Assembly (NCBI GenBank): GCA_018399075.1
Contig: CP073763.1
Span: 1,649,842-1,713,841 of the forward strand
DNA length: 64,000 nucleotides
Source: Simkaniaceae bacterium
Lineage (GTDB): Bacteria > Chlamydiota > Chlamydiia > Chlamydiales > Simkaniaceae
Reading direction: 5' to 3'
Shown: piece by piece, positions 8,303-16,915 of the stretch
How the letters are laid out: each line of letters begins with the position of its first letter
Position numbering within the stretch: the first letter of the stretch is position 1
The notes under the pieces: model-generated
Seen by the model: the letters and a program-made list of their open reading frames with translations, nothing else
What the model was told of the DNA's origin: nothing
The model's database searches: none
Position numbers and translations under genes: made by a program

Positions 8303-10189
8303 ATGGGCAGTGTATTAGATTCAAGATTATACTCGGAGAGGTCTGAATTTGATTTTTCAGGTCTCGGGGCTCAGTCTACAGTATTTCCTGAAGATAGAAG
8401 CTCAAGCATCTTCCGCCAAGTTGCTACCTACCCACACCCAGACTTTACGACTGAAATGGTCTATCAGCCTACTGTATCGAGTGGGGTTGCTTATGCTCCT
8501 GACCGGACATTGCCTGCCCCCCGCTTTGAAAAGCGCGATGAAGCACTTTATCAAGAGTCTCTTTCTCGACTGAAAGCGCGGGCTCATTTGCCAGTATCTG
8601 AAAGATACAGCGGCTATGAAGATGGTTTAATGGCGAAAGTGAAAGGGGTTGCTAAAAGAGCCTTTTATATCATTACAAGATTAGGAGTTCAAAGAGGACT
8701 TGCTGCCTATGACCTTCATTTAGCTGGTCAAGCACGAACGCTTGCTTTTGCAAACTATAGCGCCAAACCGGCTGCTAACTTCCAAGTAAAAATGATTCCT
8801 AGAGCCCCCCTGATGCAGCGCCTAGAAATGAGAGATTATGCAGCAGAGCATCGTAAATTGAATTTCTCAAGCACATGGCATAGAAATGGTCTTCCTTCCT
8901 ATCAATTTATGGAAGATGGAAAAGCCGTAACACTTCATCATACTGTTGCTTCTAGCAACGACAGAACAAATGATGGCATTTGCATGATGCGCCACGTCGA
9001 TTCTGATCATACTGGAGAGTCTGTTTTTTACACTGGACGCCCTGATTCGGAATCAAAAGCCAGAGAACAAGTTGAATTTATCTTCCGCAACGAAATGAGT
9101 AAAGCTGAAGATGCTCGAAAAGGTCTGACTTATAATGAAGCAACGGGTGAATATAACCTCACCTACGTTGTCAATAATTTAATGTCTTCAATGGGAGCAG
9201 GCTCAGTAGGTCTTGCATGGCTTACAGGGTTCGATGAAAGAGCCTCAATCCTAAGAGAGATGGAAGTTCTTGCAAACCTCGGAACAATCACTATTGATGG
9301 AAAAAAGGTCAATGTTACACCGTTTTATTTCAACCAAGGGTTTAACTTTATCAATGACTTTGGAGTCTCCTCTCTAGAAAAAGAAATCAATGATATAGCT
9401 TATGAAGGATTCCTTGCATTTGCAAAGACCCAATCAGCAGAAAACCCTCTTTTACAATCAGCAATTGCTCATCTAGAAAACCGCAAAGATTTGCTTCCAG
9501 AAGAAGAGTTTTTCTACCGCGATCTGATTGGTAAAATATTAGGCCTTCCAGAAGTTATTCACTGTAAAAGTAGTACGGACCGAACGATCCTTGCAGGAGC
9601 TATTTCGATGGCAACACAGCAGTGGATGAATTGCGGCATGAATATTCCTCTTGAAAACCCTCATGAAATTCTTTCTGACCCTGTCTATAAAGAGCTCTTT
9701 GCTTCAAATGCAATGAGTGGTCATCAGGTTAGCCGCTACTCTCGCTCAGCAGAAGGAATCGTTCAAGGGGTAAGACAGTTCTCTCAACTTATAGGTTATG
9801 AGTGGGGAAAAAATGGTCTTGTTAAGAATGCGATTGCTCTGCGCATGGTTCCTGACCGTTATAAAAAAGCAGGAAAGCGCCCTCTTAATATCCGCGTAAC
9901 TTTAGCGGTTTTGAAATTCTTTGCACCAAACAGCGCTGCTAAAAGAATTGCTTATCTTGAGAAAGCACATCCTGAAGAGGAATTCGATCATGATAGCTAT
10001 GTAATTAAAGATCAAAGACTTGTTAAGCCTAAAAAAATGAAAATGCACTATGAAGCCGGGGATAAAAACCCTCGAGATTGCCTTCCAAAAACTTCTATTA
10101 TGAAATCTGTTAAGGGCGCTGTTACTGGTGCTATAACAGATATCGCCCTCGTAACTTTCGGATTCTTTGACGCAATTGTCTCCAACTGA
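8303..10189 (+). CDS. candidate secreted phosphoinositide phosphatase (CX5R effector)
   Basis: The 628-residue protein has no signal peptide. Residues 421-428 read CKSSTDRT, the Cys-x5-Arg P-loop of inositol-polyphosphate 4-phosphatases and of bacterial effectors such as SopB/IpgD and SidF (CKS-x-K/T-DRT). Upstream, residues 340-348 (PFYFNQGFN) resemble the FN-x-G-x-N motif before the active site in those families. The first 100 residues are polar and serine-rich, as in type III substrates. Expected role: removing phosphates from host phosphoinositides after secretion. It has its own promoter and is monocistronic or followed by a DMT permease across a hairpin. Function is inferred from the motif only. 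Confidence 0.7.
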   Translation: MGSVLDSRLYSERSEFDFSGLGAQSTVFPEDRSSSIFRQVATYPHPDFTTEMVYQPTVSSGVAYAPDRTLPAPRFEKRDEALYQESLSRLKARAHLPVSERYSGYEDGLMAKVKGVAKRAFYIITRLGVQRGLAAYDLHLAGQARTLAFANYSAKPAANFQVKMIPRAPLMQRLEMRDYAAEHRKLNFSSTWHRNGLPSYQFMEDGKAVTLHHTVASSNDRTNDGICMMRHVDSDHTGESVFYTGRPDSESKAREQVEFIFRNEMSKAEDARKGLTYNEATGEYNLTYVVNNLMSSMGAGSVGLAWLTGFDERASILREMEVLANLGTITIDGKKVNVTPFYFNQGFNFINDFGVSSLEKEINDIAYEGFLAFAKTQSAENPLLQSAIAHLENRKDLLPEEEFFYRDLIGKILGLPEVIHCKSSTDRTILAGAISMATQQWMNCGMNIPLENPHEILSDPVYKELFASNAMSGHQVSRYSRSAEGIVQGVRQFSQLIGYEWGKNGLVKNAIALRMVPDRYKKAGKRPLNIRVTLAVLKFFAPNSAAKRIAYLEKAHPEEEFDHDSYVIKDQRLVKPKKMKMHYEAGDKNPRDCLPKTSIMKSVKGAVTGAITDIALVTFGFFDAIVSN

Positions 10190-10196
10190 TAATATC

Positions 10197-10219
10197 TTCC
10201 AAAAATGCTAATTTTGGAA
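10197..10219 (+). terminator. hairpin after phosphatase-like gene
   Basis: TTCCAAAA and TTTTGGAA form a perfect 8-bp stem around a 7-nt loop in the 40-nt gap before the DMT permease. There is no T tract, so it may only partly stop transcription. Confidence 0.4.
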
Positions 10220-10229
10220 AATTCCCTAT

Positions 10230-11195
10230 ATGTCTATTTTTCTAGTTATTTTTATGTACGGTGCCTGGTCAAGTATATTTTCTCTAGGCAAATTGGCCCT
10301 TGAAAGTAGCCCCCCCATCTTTTTAACCAGCATCCGCATGCTTTTTGCTGGGGTAATCCTTTTAGGATGGCTCTTTATCAAGAACCGCAGCAGTCTAAAA
10401 ATCGGAAAAAAACAAGTTCTTCCCCTCATAGCCCTTGCTGTTTTTAGCATCTACCTTACCAATGTTTTAGAGTTTTGGGGGCTTCAACATCTGACGGCCG
10501 CTAAAACTTGTTTCATCTATAGCCTCTCACCCTTTTTTGCAGCGATTTTCTCCTATATTCACTTTGGCGAGAAGATGAATAAGAAAAAGTTTTTCGGAAT
10601 GCTGATTGGTTTTGCAGGGTTTATTCCTGTCCTTAGAATGCAGACAGAGGACGAAGGTCTTTTCAAAGCTTTTAGCTTTTTCTCATGGCCAGAACTAGCG
10701 ATTATGGGAGCAGCCCTTTTCTCAGTATATGGCTGGGTTCTCCTCCGCATCATTGTCAAAAAGCAAACCCTTTCTCCAATGTATGCTAATGGGTACAGCA
10801 TGCTCCTTGGTGGAACGATAGCCTTTGTCCATTCTCTCTTTGTTGATAACTGGAACCCTATTCCAGTTGCAGCAGGGCAGATGGCTCCTTTCGTTCAAGG
10901 GATCGTCCTAATGACTCTCGTTTCAAATATCCTTTGCTACAACCTTTATGGGTTTATGCTTAAGAAATATACAGCTACTTTCCTTTCATTTATGGGGCTT
11001 CTGAGTCCGATCTTTGCCTCAATAAATAGCTGGATTATCTTAGGGGAATCTCCCTCATGGCAAATCCTCCTTTCAACATCAGTCGTTTCTCTAGGACTCT
11101 TTATTGTCTATCAGGCCGAGCTTAAGCAGGGATATATTGTAAAACGTGAGAAAAAGACTGCCTCCAACGATCAAGTAGAGTCCCTGGAGGCTTAG
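10230..11195 (+). CDS. DMT-superfamily (EamA) permease
   Basis: Inner-membrane metabolite carrier. The 321-residue protein shows about ten hydrophobic helices in two EamA repeats; the first has LEFWGLQHLTAAKTCFIYSLSPFFAAIFSYI, the second the matching TATFLSFMGLLSPIFASINSWIILGE. Substrate cannot be read from sequence; chlamydial relatives include an S-adenosylmethionine transporter, but that assignment would need closer comparison. It ends 18 nt before a convergent hypothetical gene. Confidence 0.88.
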   Translation: MSIFLVIFMYGAWSSIFSLGKLALESSPPIFLTSIRMLFAGVILLGWLFIKNRSSLKIGKKQVLPLIALAVFSIYLTNVLEFWGLQHLTAAKTCFIYSLSPFFAAIFSYIHFGEKMNKKKFFGMLIGFAGFIPVLRMQTEDEGLFKAFSFFSWPELAIMGAALFSVYGWVLLRIIVKKQTLSPMYANGYSMLLGGTIAFVHSLFVDNWNPIPVAAGQMAPFVQGIVLMTLVSNILCYNLYGFMLKKYTATFLSFMGLLSPIFASINSWIILGESPSWQILLSTSVVSLGLFIVYQAELKQGYIVKREKKTASNDQVESLEA

Positions 11196-11213
11196 ATAAC
11201 TTAGTTCAGGGTT

Positions 11214-12026
11214 TTAAGATTGCTCTCTTATATGCTCAGCTAGTTTAATAAACACTTCCCTATCAACCTGTTCATTTCCAGTATTGATAAATGCACTTAG
11301 AAGGTGCAATGGAGGCGTATTACTAGGCTCAGCATGTTTTGTCATAAAAACATCAAACACTTCTTGGCGCTCCTGAGACATTCCTCTTGTCACCATATTG
11401 TATACTTGTTCTGGAGACAATTTTTTTATATCTGAACGTGCTGCCGTCTCTCTATTTTCTGCAGGAATAATCGGGTCTTCTTTAAGAGTTGCTATCATTA
11501 TTTGGATAGTTGCAGCTTTGTTAGGAGGGGTTGTTTTAAAATGTTCCTCCCTTAAATGTGAATTAAAGTGGAATCTAGTAAGGCCTTTAATAGCCCGATC
11601 TGAGTAATTTGATTCTGTGGTAGTGCGATAATGCCTTGGATCAAGACGATTAATTAACCGTGTATACGAAAGATTATAAGCTTGCTCCAAGCGATCGGTT
11701 TCATTTCGTTCAGAACCAAGAGTTTCAGCACTTTCAAAACCAACCCCTTTATCTACAAAAGGTTTAGAATCTCTCACCTGCTGAAAACTCACCTCTGAGT
11801 CTGATGCACTCCGACTTGGAGAAGAATCGCTAAATTCGAGATCAGAGAAAGATTCATAGCCACCCACCATTGATCTATGTGGGTCAAAGTGTGAAGCAAT
11901 ATTTCCTTGGGAAATACCCTGCTCACTTGCCTGTCTAATCCTTGGATCACTGGTGTTTCTTGATCCTGAAACACCAGGTAAACTTATGCTCCTAAATAAC
12001 CGAGCAACATCTGATAAAAACGGCAT
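11214..12026 (-). CDS. hypothetical protein with long polar N-terminus
   Basis: Unrecognised 270-residue soluble protein. Residues 1-105 are rich in Ser, Gly, Asp and Glu with SDLEFSDSSPSRSASDSE, probably disordered. Residues 110-270 are helical and charged, with TRFHFNSHLREEHFKTTPPN and a terminal helical part. A very strong Shine-Dalgarno (AAAGGAGGGAGG) precedes the ATG. There is no signal peptide. The disordered start and the position next to a likely effector would suit a type III substrate or partner, but nothing identifies a function. Confidence 0.7.
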   Translation of the reverse strand: MPFLSDVARLFRSISLPGVSGSRNTSDPRIRQASEQGISQGNIASHFDPHRSMVGGYESFSDLEFSDSSPSRSASDSEVSFQQVRDSKPFVDKGVGFESAETLGSERNETDRLEQAYNLSYTRLINRLDPRHYRTTTESNYSDRAIKGLTRFHFNSHLREEHFKTTPPNKAATIQIMIATLKEDPIIPAENRETAARSDIKKLSPEQVYNMVTRGMSQERQEVFDVFMTKHAEPSNTPPLHLLSAFINTGNEQVDREVFIKLAEHIREQS

Positions 12027-12292
12027 AACGCCTCCCTCCTTTCTTTTTTATCTTACTTCAATTTCTCACCAAATCCTTATATTAATTATATAATAAACAA
12101 ATATTTAATTATCACTTTTTAAACCCTCAGAATTGATACACAAACTACTTATTATTAATTGTTTGAATTGAGCCCGAAGTTTAAAACAAGAAAAAAATAG
12201 GAAGAAAAAAGGACTTTTTAAGGTTCAAAAACCTCAAGCGACTAATAATTAATTGTTTATAAAATAATCAAAAAACTAGAAATAAAGGATGC
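12027..12292. other. AT-rich intergenic region
   Basis: This 266-nt gap lies between two minus-strand genes. It holds the likely promoter of the upstream hypothetical gene (TATAAT on the minus strand near 12085) and a repeated ATTAATTGTTT about 95 nt apart (near 12153 and 12248). No gene is visible. Confidence 0.4.
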
Positions 12293-13621
12293 TCAAGCGG
12301 AGAGGTGTTGTGAAGCGCGGGAAAGGTCCTGCTCCTGAAGGAGGCGAAGTAGAGGCTTAGCCCCCTCTCTTGGTGTTCCATTATCTTTGCAAATTCCAAA
12401 GTTATGATCCCAAGCGCGATCCCATTCCCAGTTATTCATAAGAGACCACCAGTAGATTCCTTTTAGATCTACTCCATCTTGCTGGGCTTTATAGATCGCA
12501 TAAAGAGCGCGCTCCATGAATCTCTCCAGTTGAGTATCATCGTGGGTAGAGATTCCCACTTCTGTCACGAAGAGAGGCTTTCTTGTTTTCTGATGCATTT
12601 CAACTAAAGCTTCATAGATCGCTGCGGGATCTTCCCTAAGTGGCATTAAGGTCATCGCTTCATTGGGATAATGAGTCGAACCATAAAATTGAGAAATAAG
12701 AGGACGGGAATAACAATTCACTCCAATAAAATCATTGAGCTGGTGAATCTCTTTTTCCTCGAAGGATGCTCCAAGTAGACTAAAAGATCCCGTCTCGAAA
12801 AACCGCATCGCTGCAGCGTGAGTTACCTCAGTTAATCCTTTTGCAAGCCTCGCTTCAATAATATTCCACGTCCTGTAAGGAAGGAATTTAAGAGCCTGAT
12901 GAACAATTCCAATTTGCGGCTTATCATCGATTTGTTTGAGCGTTCGATAAACAGCACAATGAGCCATTAAGAGGTGCTTTAAAACATGGGCTCCAATGTC
13001 AGGTCTCCACCGATTGGGAGGGAAAGAACCGTGAAAATAACAGGAAAAGGCTACAATCGTTGGTTCATTAATAGTGCACCATAAATTAACATCTTCTTTT
13101 AGTGCGCTATAAACAACCTTTGAAAATTCAATAAAGTGTTTAATATTTTCTTCTTTTTCAAAAGCACCAAGCTGCTCAAACCAAAGAGGATTTGTAAAGT
13201 GGTGGAGAGTCACCATTGGTTCAATCCCCTCTCTTTTAAGCATTTTGCAAAAGTCAATATAATGCTTCAGAGCGACTTGATCAATCTTCCCCATTTCAGG
13301 TTCGATTTTGCTCCATTCAACAGAGAAGCGAAAAGAGGTCATATTAAGATTTTTTAATATTTGGACAAATTCAGCAGGCCGGTTCCAGAAATCGCATGCT
13401 TTTCCCGAGAGACTTTCTTTAGGAAGATTTCGATCTTCCCATTTTGCCCATTGAGTATTCGGACAAACAGCTTTTCCAGAGTATTGGTATTCGCTTGTTG
13501 CTGTTCCAATTAAAACATCCTCAGAAAAATGGGTCTCATCGACAGGTTGTTTGTCCCAGAGCGTTGAGTCTGTTAAGACATCCCATCCATCAGAGTTAGA
13601 TTCTGGAATACTTTCTACCAT
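12293..13621 (-). CDS. glycoside hydrolase family 1 beta-glycosidase
   Basis: Cytosolic retaining beta-glucosidase or 6-phospho-beta-glucosidase. The 442-residue (beta/alpha)8 barrel has the acid/base Glu186 in TINEP and the nucleophile Glu354 in FVTEVG (canonical TENG, so Asn is replaced by Val). Substrate-pocket residues appear in GTATSEYQYSGK, VTLHHFTNPLWF and WWSLMNNWEWDRAW. The protein has about 35 extra residues before the barrel. It lies directly downstream of two tRNA genes on the same strand. Which sugar it cuts is not clear. Confidence 0.9.
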   Translation of the reverse strand: MVESIPESNSDGWDVLTDSTLWDKQPVDETHFSEDVLIGTATSEYQYSGKAVCPNTQWAKWEDRNLPKESLSGKACDFWNRPAEFVQILKNLNMTSFRFSVEWSKIEPEMGKIDQVALKHYIDFCKMLKREGIEPMVTLHHFTNPLWFEQLGAFEKEENIKHFIEFSKVVYSALKEDVNLWCTINEPTIVAFSCYFHGSFPPNRWRPDIGAHVLKHLLMAHCAVYRTLKQIDDKPQIGIVHQALKFLPYRTWNIIEARLAKGLTEVTHAAAMRFFETGSFSLLGASFEEKEIHQLNDFIGVNCYSRPLISQFYGSTHYPNEAMTLMPLREDPAAIYEALVEMHQKTRKPLFVTEVGISTHDDTQLERFMERALYAIYKAQQDGVDLKGIYWWSLMNNWEWDRAWDHNFGICKDNGTPREGAKPLLRLLQEQDLSRASQHLSA

Positions 13622-13649
13622 ATAATTTCCCCAAAGAGATAAGCAAGTG

Positions 13650-13723
13650 TGCGGTTACCAAGACTTGAACTTGGGACCTCAACATTATCAGTGTTGCGCT
13701 CTAACCAACTGAGCTATAACCGC
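13650..13723 (-). tRNA. tRNA-Ile (GAT anticodon)
   Basis: A full 74-nt cloverleaf can be folded: 7-bp acceptor stem GCGGTTA/TAACCGC, D arm with AGTTGGTTA, anticodon loop CTGATAA (GAT), T loop TTCAAGT. CCA is not encoded. It lies 7 nt downstream of tRNA-Ala. Confidence 0.97.
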
Positions 13724-13730
13724 AGAATTG

Positions 13731-13803
13731 TGGAGGCTAGGAGAGTCGAACTCCTGACCTTCTGAATGCAAATCAGACGCTCTACCAACTGAGCTAAGCC
13801 CCC
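13731..13803 (-). tRNA. tRNA-Ala (TGC anticodon)
   Basis: A full 73-nt cloverleaf: acceptor GGGGGCT/AGCCTCC with one G-T pair, anticodon loop TTTGCAT (TGC), T loop TTCGACT. CCA is not encoded. The Ala-Ile pair, usually inside rRNA spacers in other bacteria, stands here without rRNA. Confidence 0.97.
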
Positions 13804-13825
13804 ACATAAGTGGAATAAGTCCTGA

Positions 13826-13855
13826 AATATACTTCATCTATCAATAATTTTCCAA
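13826..13855 (-). promoter_or_regulatory. promoter of the tRNA-Ala/tRNA-Ile pair
   Basis: On the minus strand TTGGAA (13850-13855) and TATATT (13826-13831) are 18 nt apart, and the -10 ends about 22 nt before the tRNA-Ala 5' end. Confidence 0.6.
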
Positions 13856-13930
13856 TAGAAATCCTCATCCTGCTGAAAAAAGGATCAAAAATTTTGATAA
13901 ATTAAAAAAAAATTCTCCATTTTTATTTTG

Positions 13931-13960
13931 TTGACGAAGGTTTCCCCCTTGAGGCATAAT
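13931..13960 (+). promoter_or_regulatory. promoter of the MATE gene leader
   Basis: TTGACG (13931-13936) and CATAAT (13955-13960) are 18 nt apart, near sigma-70 consensus. Transcription from here would give a leader of about 145 nt before the MATE start at 14111. Confidence 0.6.
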
Positions 13961-13987
13961 GGGTTTTTTAATAACGGAATTTGAATC

Positions 13988-14085
13988 ATGAAAGTTATTA
14001 GCGCCGCCTGGGGTTGACCCCCTCATAACGCTCTTCGAAGCGACAACGCTTTGTCACTAAAGCGAAACTTTTAATAGTTTTTTTT
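13988..14085 (+). promoter_or_regulatory. structured leader with terminator-like end, possible attenuator
   Basis: The leader holds a possible 9-codon ORF (13988-14017, MKVISAAWG), a GGGG-TTGA-CCCC hairpin (14010-14021), and two mutually exclusive hairpins: GACAA/TTGTC (14042-14055) against CGCTTT/AAAGCG (14047-14064). It ends with AAACT/AGTTT followed by eight T (14065-14085), a weak intrinsic-terminator shape 25 nt before the MATE start. This would suit attenuation, but no known riboswitch class was recognised. Confidence 0.35.
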
Positions 14086-14110
14086 ATTACTTTTTTATTG
14101 GTTATCACAC

Positions 14111-15535
14111 ATGTCTACAAATGAAATCCATGATGGATCCCTTAGGCAACTTTGGAAAGTCTCCTCAGGGCTAATGGTCTCTTTTCTATCAATGGTGGCG
14201 ATGATGTTCGTCGACCGCCTCTTTTTATCCTATTATTCGACAGACGCGCTCAGCGCTGCCACGAGTTCGGGCACCCTTTTTTGGGCAGGAAACTTTATGT
14301 GGGTCACCCTTGCTGCTATGGCAGAGGTTTTTGTTGCACAATACAATGGCTCAAAGCAGTATGGAAAACTGGGCGAGCCTGTTTGGCAAATGATTTGGCT
14401 CTCAGGATTCTCCTTGATCTTTTTTGTTTCTTTAGGAAGCTTTGGTAGTAGTTTCTTTCTTAAATCTGGCTTCATGAATAGCAGCGAAGTGGAGTATTTT
14501 AGGTGGAATAACTACTTTGCACCCTTTCTCACCCTTCTAACAGCTCTTTCTGCTTTTTATATTGGGCAAGGAAAGACTGGGATTATTAAATGGTTAGGAG
14601 TGATTGGAAATGGGGTCAATGTTCTCCTCGATCCCCTTTTTATCTTTGGTTACAAAGGAATCATCCCTTCAATGGGGATCAAAGGGGCCGCCATTGCAAC
14701 AGGGATAGGAATCATTGTTCAAGTTGTTATTTTAGGATCGATGTTCCTTGCAAAGAAAAACCGAGAAACTTTTGGAACAAATGACTACCGATTTAAACCG
14801 ATCGCTTTTTTTAAGTGTTTGAAGGTTGGCGCTTCCCCTGCTATTTTTGTGATGTTTGAGCTTCTTGGCTGGGCTGCTTTTTACAAGATGATGGAAGGAA
14901 TTAGTGGAAAGCATATTTTGGTGGCAAGTGTCACGCAAAGTGTTCTGATTCTCTTTGTCTTTTTTGGCTTAGGATTAGAGAAAGGCGCTGCAGCGGTTTC
15001 TGGAAATTTGATTGGAGCAAAAAAACTTGATGAAGTAAATCGACTCTTTAAATCAGGAGTAAAGCTCTCTCTAATATTTGGAGCTGTTTTAGCCCTTGTT
15101 CTTGGCTTTTTCCCCGATCTTTTTACAGACCTATTCTTCAAAAATCCTGAGGCACTTAGTGGCTCTACTTTTGGAGTTTCTCCGGAGATGCTCCTTGAGG
15201 TTAAGATGGCTCTTCGTACAGCGATGTTTATGCTTGTTGCTTACTTGACTTTTGAGAATATCCGTTGGCTCTTAAGTGGGCTTTTGACTTCTGCGGGAGA
15301 TACTTTTTATCTCCTTATTGCAGGAGCTCTTTCCATTTGGGTTTTCATGCTCCTTCCGACTTATCTTTTTGTCGTAAGACCAAAGGCTCCGATTGAAACA
15401 ACCTTTTACATCTGGATTTTTTACGGGATTATGGCTTTGGGTCTCCTTCTTTTCCGCTTTTGGCAAGGAAAATGGAAAGAAAGACACTTAGTCGATCTAG
15501 ATAGTGAGGGGGAGCCCAGCCGTACGCCAAGCTAA
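14111..15535 (+). CDS. MATE-family multidrug/cation antiporter
   Basis: Inner-membrane exporter with twelve predicted helices in two halves, driven by H+ or Na+. At 474 residues it has normal length. Typical segments include VSFLSMVAMMFVDRLFLSYY at the start and GNGVNVLLDPLFIFG in helix 5-6, with LGLEKGAAAVSGNLIGAKK opening the second half. It follows a structured leader. The last 39 nt overlap the convergent MBL/rhodanese gene. Substrate unknown. Confidence 0.92.
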   Translation: MSTNEIHDGSLRQLWKVSSGLMVSFLSMVAMMFVDRLFLSYYSTDALSAATSSGTLFWAGNFMWVTLAAMAEVFVAQYNGSKQYGKLGEPVWQMIWLSGFSLIFFVSLGSFGSSFFLKSGFMNSSEVEYFRWNNYFAPFLTLLTALSAFYIGQGKTGIIKWLGVIGNGVNVLLDPLFIFGYKGIIPSMGIKGAAIATGIGIIVQVVILGSMFLAKKNRETFGTNDYRFKPIAFFKCLKVGASPAIFVMFELLGWAAFYKMMEGISGKHILVASVTQSVLILFVFFGLGLEKGAAAVSGNLIGAKKLDEVNRLFKSGVKLSLIFGAVLALVLGFFPDLFTDLFFKNPEALSGSTFGVSPEMLLEVKMALRTAMFMLVAYLTFENIRWLLSGLLTSAGDTFYLLIAGALSIWVFMLLPTYLFVVRPKAPIETTFYIWIFYGIMALGLLLFRFWQGKWKERHLVDLDSEGEPSRTPS

Positions 15536-16870
15536 AACACCCCCAGGGAGGTGGAAAACGATTTCCCTCCCTAATTTTTTAGCAACACTTGCAGCTAAAA
15601 TCGAGCGGTACCCACCAGCGCATACAAAAGCAATCTTTCCATCTGGAAGCTCTTTGATTCGCTTTGTCAGTTCACTGCAGGGAATGTGTTTTGCATCAGC
15701 AATATGCCCTCCTGCCCACTCTCCTTCTGAACGAACATCAATAATATGAAGGACTTCTTTTTCTTTAAATAGGTCTTGGGGGGTTAGCTCTGGAATTTCG
15801 TCTAGAGGAAGCTCTTTTTTATTCCAAGCCTCCATCCCTCCTTCAAGATATCCCTCCACACGATTAAGCCCTATTCGAGCAAGAGAATGAATCGCTTCTT
15901 CGACTTGCAAAGGTGTGGAAGTCACTAAGAGAATTGGACAATCATAAGAGACAGCGGAAGAGGCCCAAAAACCAAGCTTTTCTCCTGCACCAATACAAAT
16001 GGCTCCTGGAATGTGACCTCGACTAAAAGCTGTTTGATTTCGGAGATCAATAACAACACCCCCTTTATCAATATGTTTTTGAAAATCAAGAGGGTCTAGA
16101 GGAATGGGGGTTCTAATTTGTTCTCTTTCACTGCAAGAGTTATAGACCTTCATACGAAAGTAATAGTCTGGAAGATGGGGGGTCCTTGAAAGGACTAAAT
16201 CAACGAATTCCCTTTCAGAGATCGAAGGGTTTAAGAAAGGGTTGCTTAACCTCTCTTGTCCAAGGGTTGAATAGGGACGATCGACCACTCCCCCTCCACA
16301 AAAAGATCCTGATCCATGTGCTGGATAGATCTCTAATGAATCGGGAAGATCTTTGAGTTTTTCAGAAACGGAATGATAAAGCTGTTTAGCCAAAGACTCT
16401 GTTACCTCTTTGCCAATGAGGTCAGGTCTTCCCACAGACCCAACAAAGATAAAATCCCCAGAAAAAAGAGCTTTGGGCTCTTCATCAATAAGCATTAGAA
16501 AGGAAACGTGCTCTGGAGTATGGCCCGGGGTATGTAGAACTTTTAAAGTGACTTTTCCCAGCTTAAAAAGATCTCCATCAAAACATTCTTTATGTGGAAA
16601 AGATACCTCATATTTTTCCTCCTTATCATATCCTGAAAGGACGTGTTCTGCTCCAGAGCGAGCAGCTAAATAGCGCGCACCTGAAGCATAATCTGCATGA
16701 ATATGGGTTTCAAAAACATGAGAAATAACAAGGTTATTTTCTTCAGCAAACTCTAGATAAAGATCAACGTCATACCGTGGATCAATAATGGCAATTTGCC
16801 CAATTTCACTACATCCTGTTGCATAGGAATAGTGTGAAAGACCTTTTTCTTCAAACTGCTTTAGAATCAT
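15497..16870 (-). CDS. metallo-beta-lactamase fold / rhodanese fusion (persulfide dioxygenase-like)
   Basis: Residues 1-235 are an ETHE1-like MBL domain: THIHADYASG, HTPGHTPEH and SGDFIF give the iron ligands. Two rhodanese modules follow, about 262-355 and 365-457. The first has no catalytic Cys (LLVTSTP at the active loop), while the second keeps it in FVCAGGYRS. The 457 residues match the MBL-Rhod-Rhod class, which oxidises glutathione persulfide and moves sulfane sulfur. It is a single gene convergent with the MATE exporter. Confidence 0.87.
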   Translation of the reverse strand: MILKQFEEKGLSHYSYATGCSEIGQIAIIDPRYDVDLYLEFAEENNLVISHVFETHIHADYASGARYLAARSGAEHVLSGYDKEEKYEVSFPHKECFDGDLFKLGKVTLKVLHTPGHTPEHVSFLMLIDEEPKALFSGDFIFVGSVGRPDLIGKEVTESLAKQLYHSVSEKLKDLPDSLEIYPAHGSGSFCGGGVVDRPYSTLGQERLSNPFLNPSISEREFVDLVLSRTPHLPDYYFRMKVYNSCSEREQIRTPIPLDPLDFQKHIDKGGVVIDLRNQTAFSRGHIPGAICIGAGEKLGFWASSAVSYDCPILLVTSTPLQVEEAIHSLARIGLNRVEGYLEGGMEAWNKKELPLDEIPELTPQDLFKEKEVLHIIDVRSEGEWAGGHIADAKHIPCSELTKRIKELPDGKIAFVCAGGYRSILAASVAKKLGREIVFHLPGGVLAWRTAGLPLTI

Positions 16871-16915
16871 TATTTAACCTAGAGTTTTTTAGGGCTAAAG
16901 TAACGAAACTCTTTT

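Noticed and set aside
8303..10189. Protein tyrosine phosphatase instead of lipid phosphatase
   Set aside because: Tyrosine phosphatases usually have HCSAGxGR; CKSxxDRT is typical of the INPP4/SopB-type lipid phosphatases.
13988..14085. Guanidine (mini-ykkC) riboswitch
   Set aside because: The hairpin loops lack the paired ACGR signature, so I kept it only as an unclassified leader.
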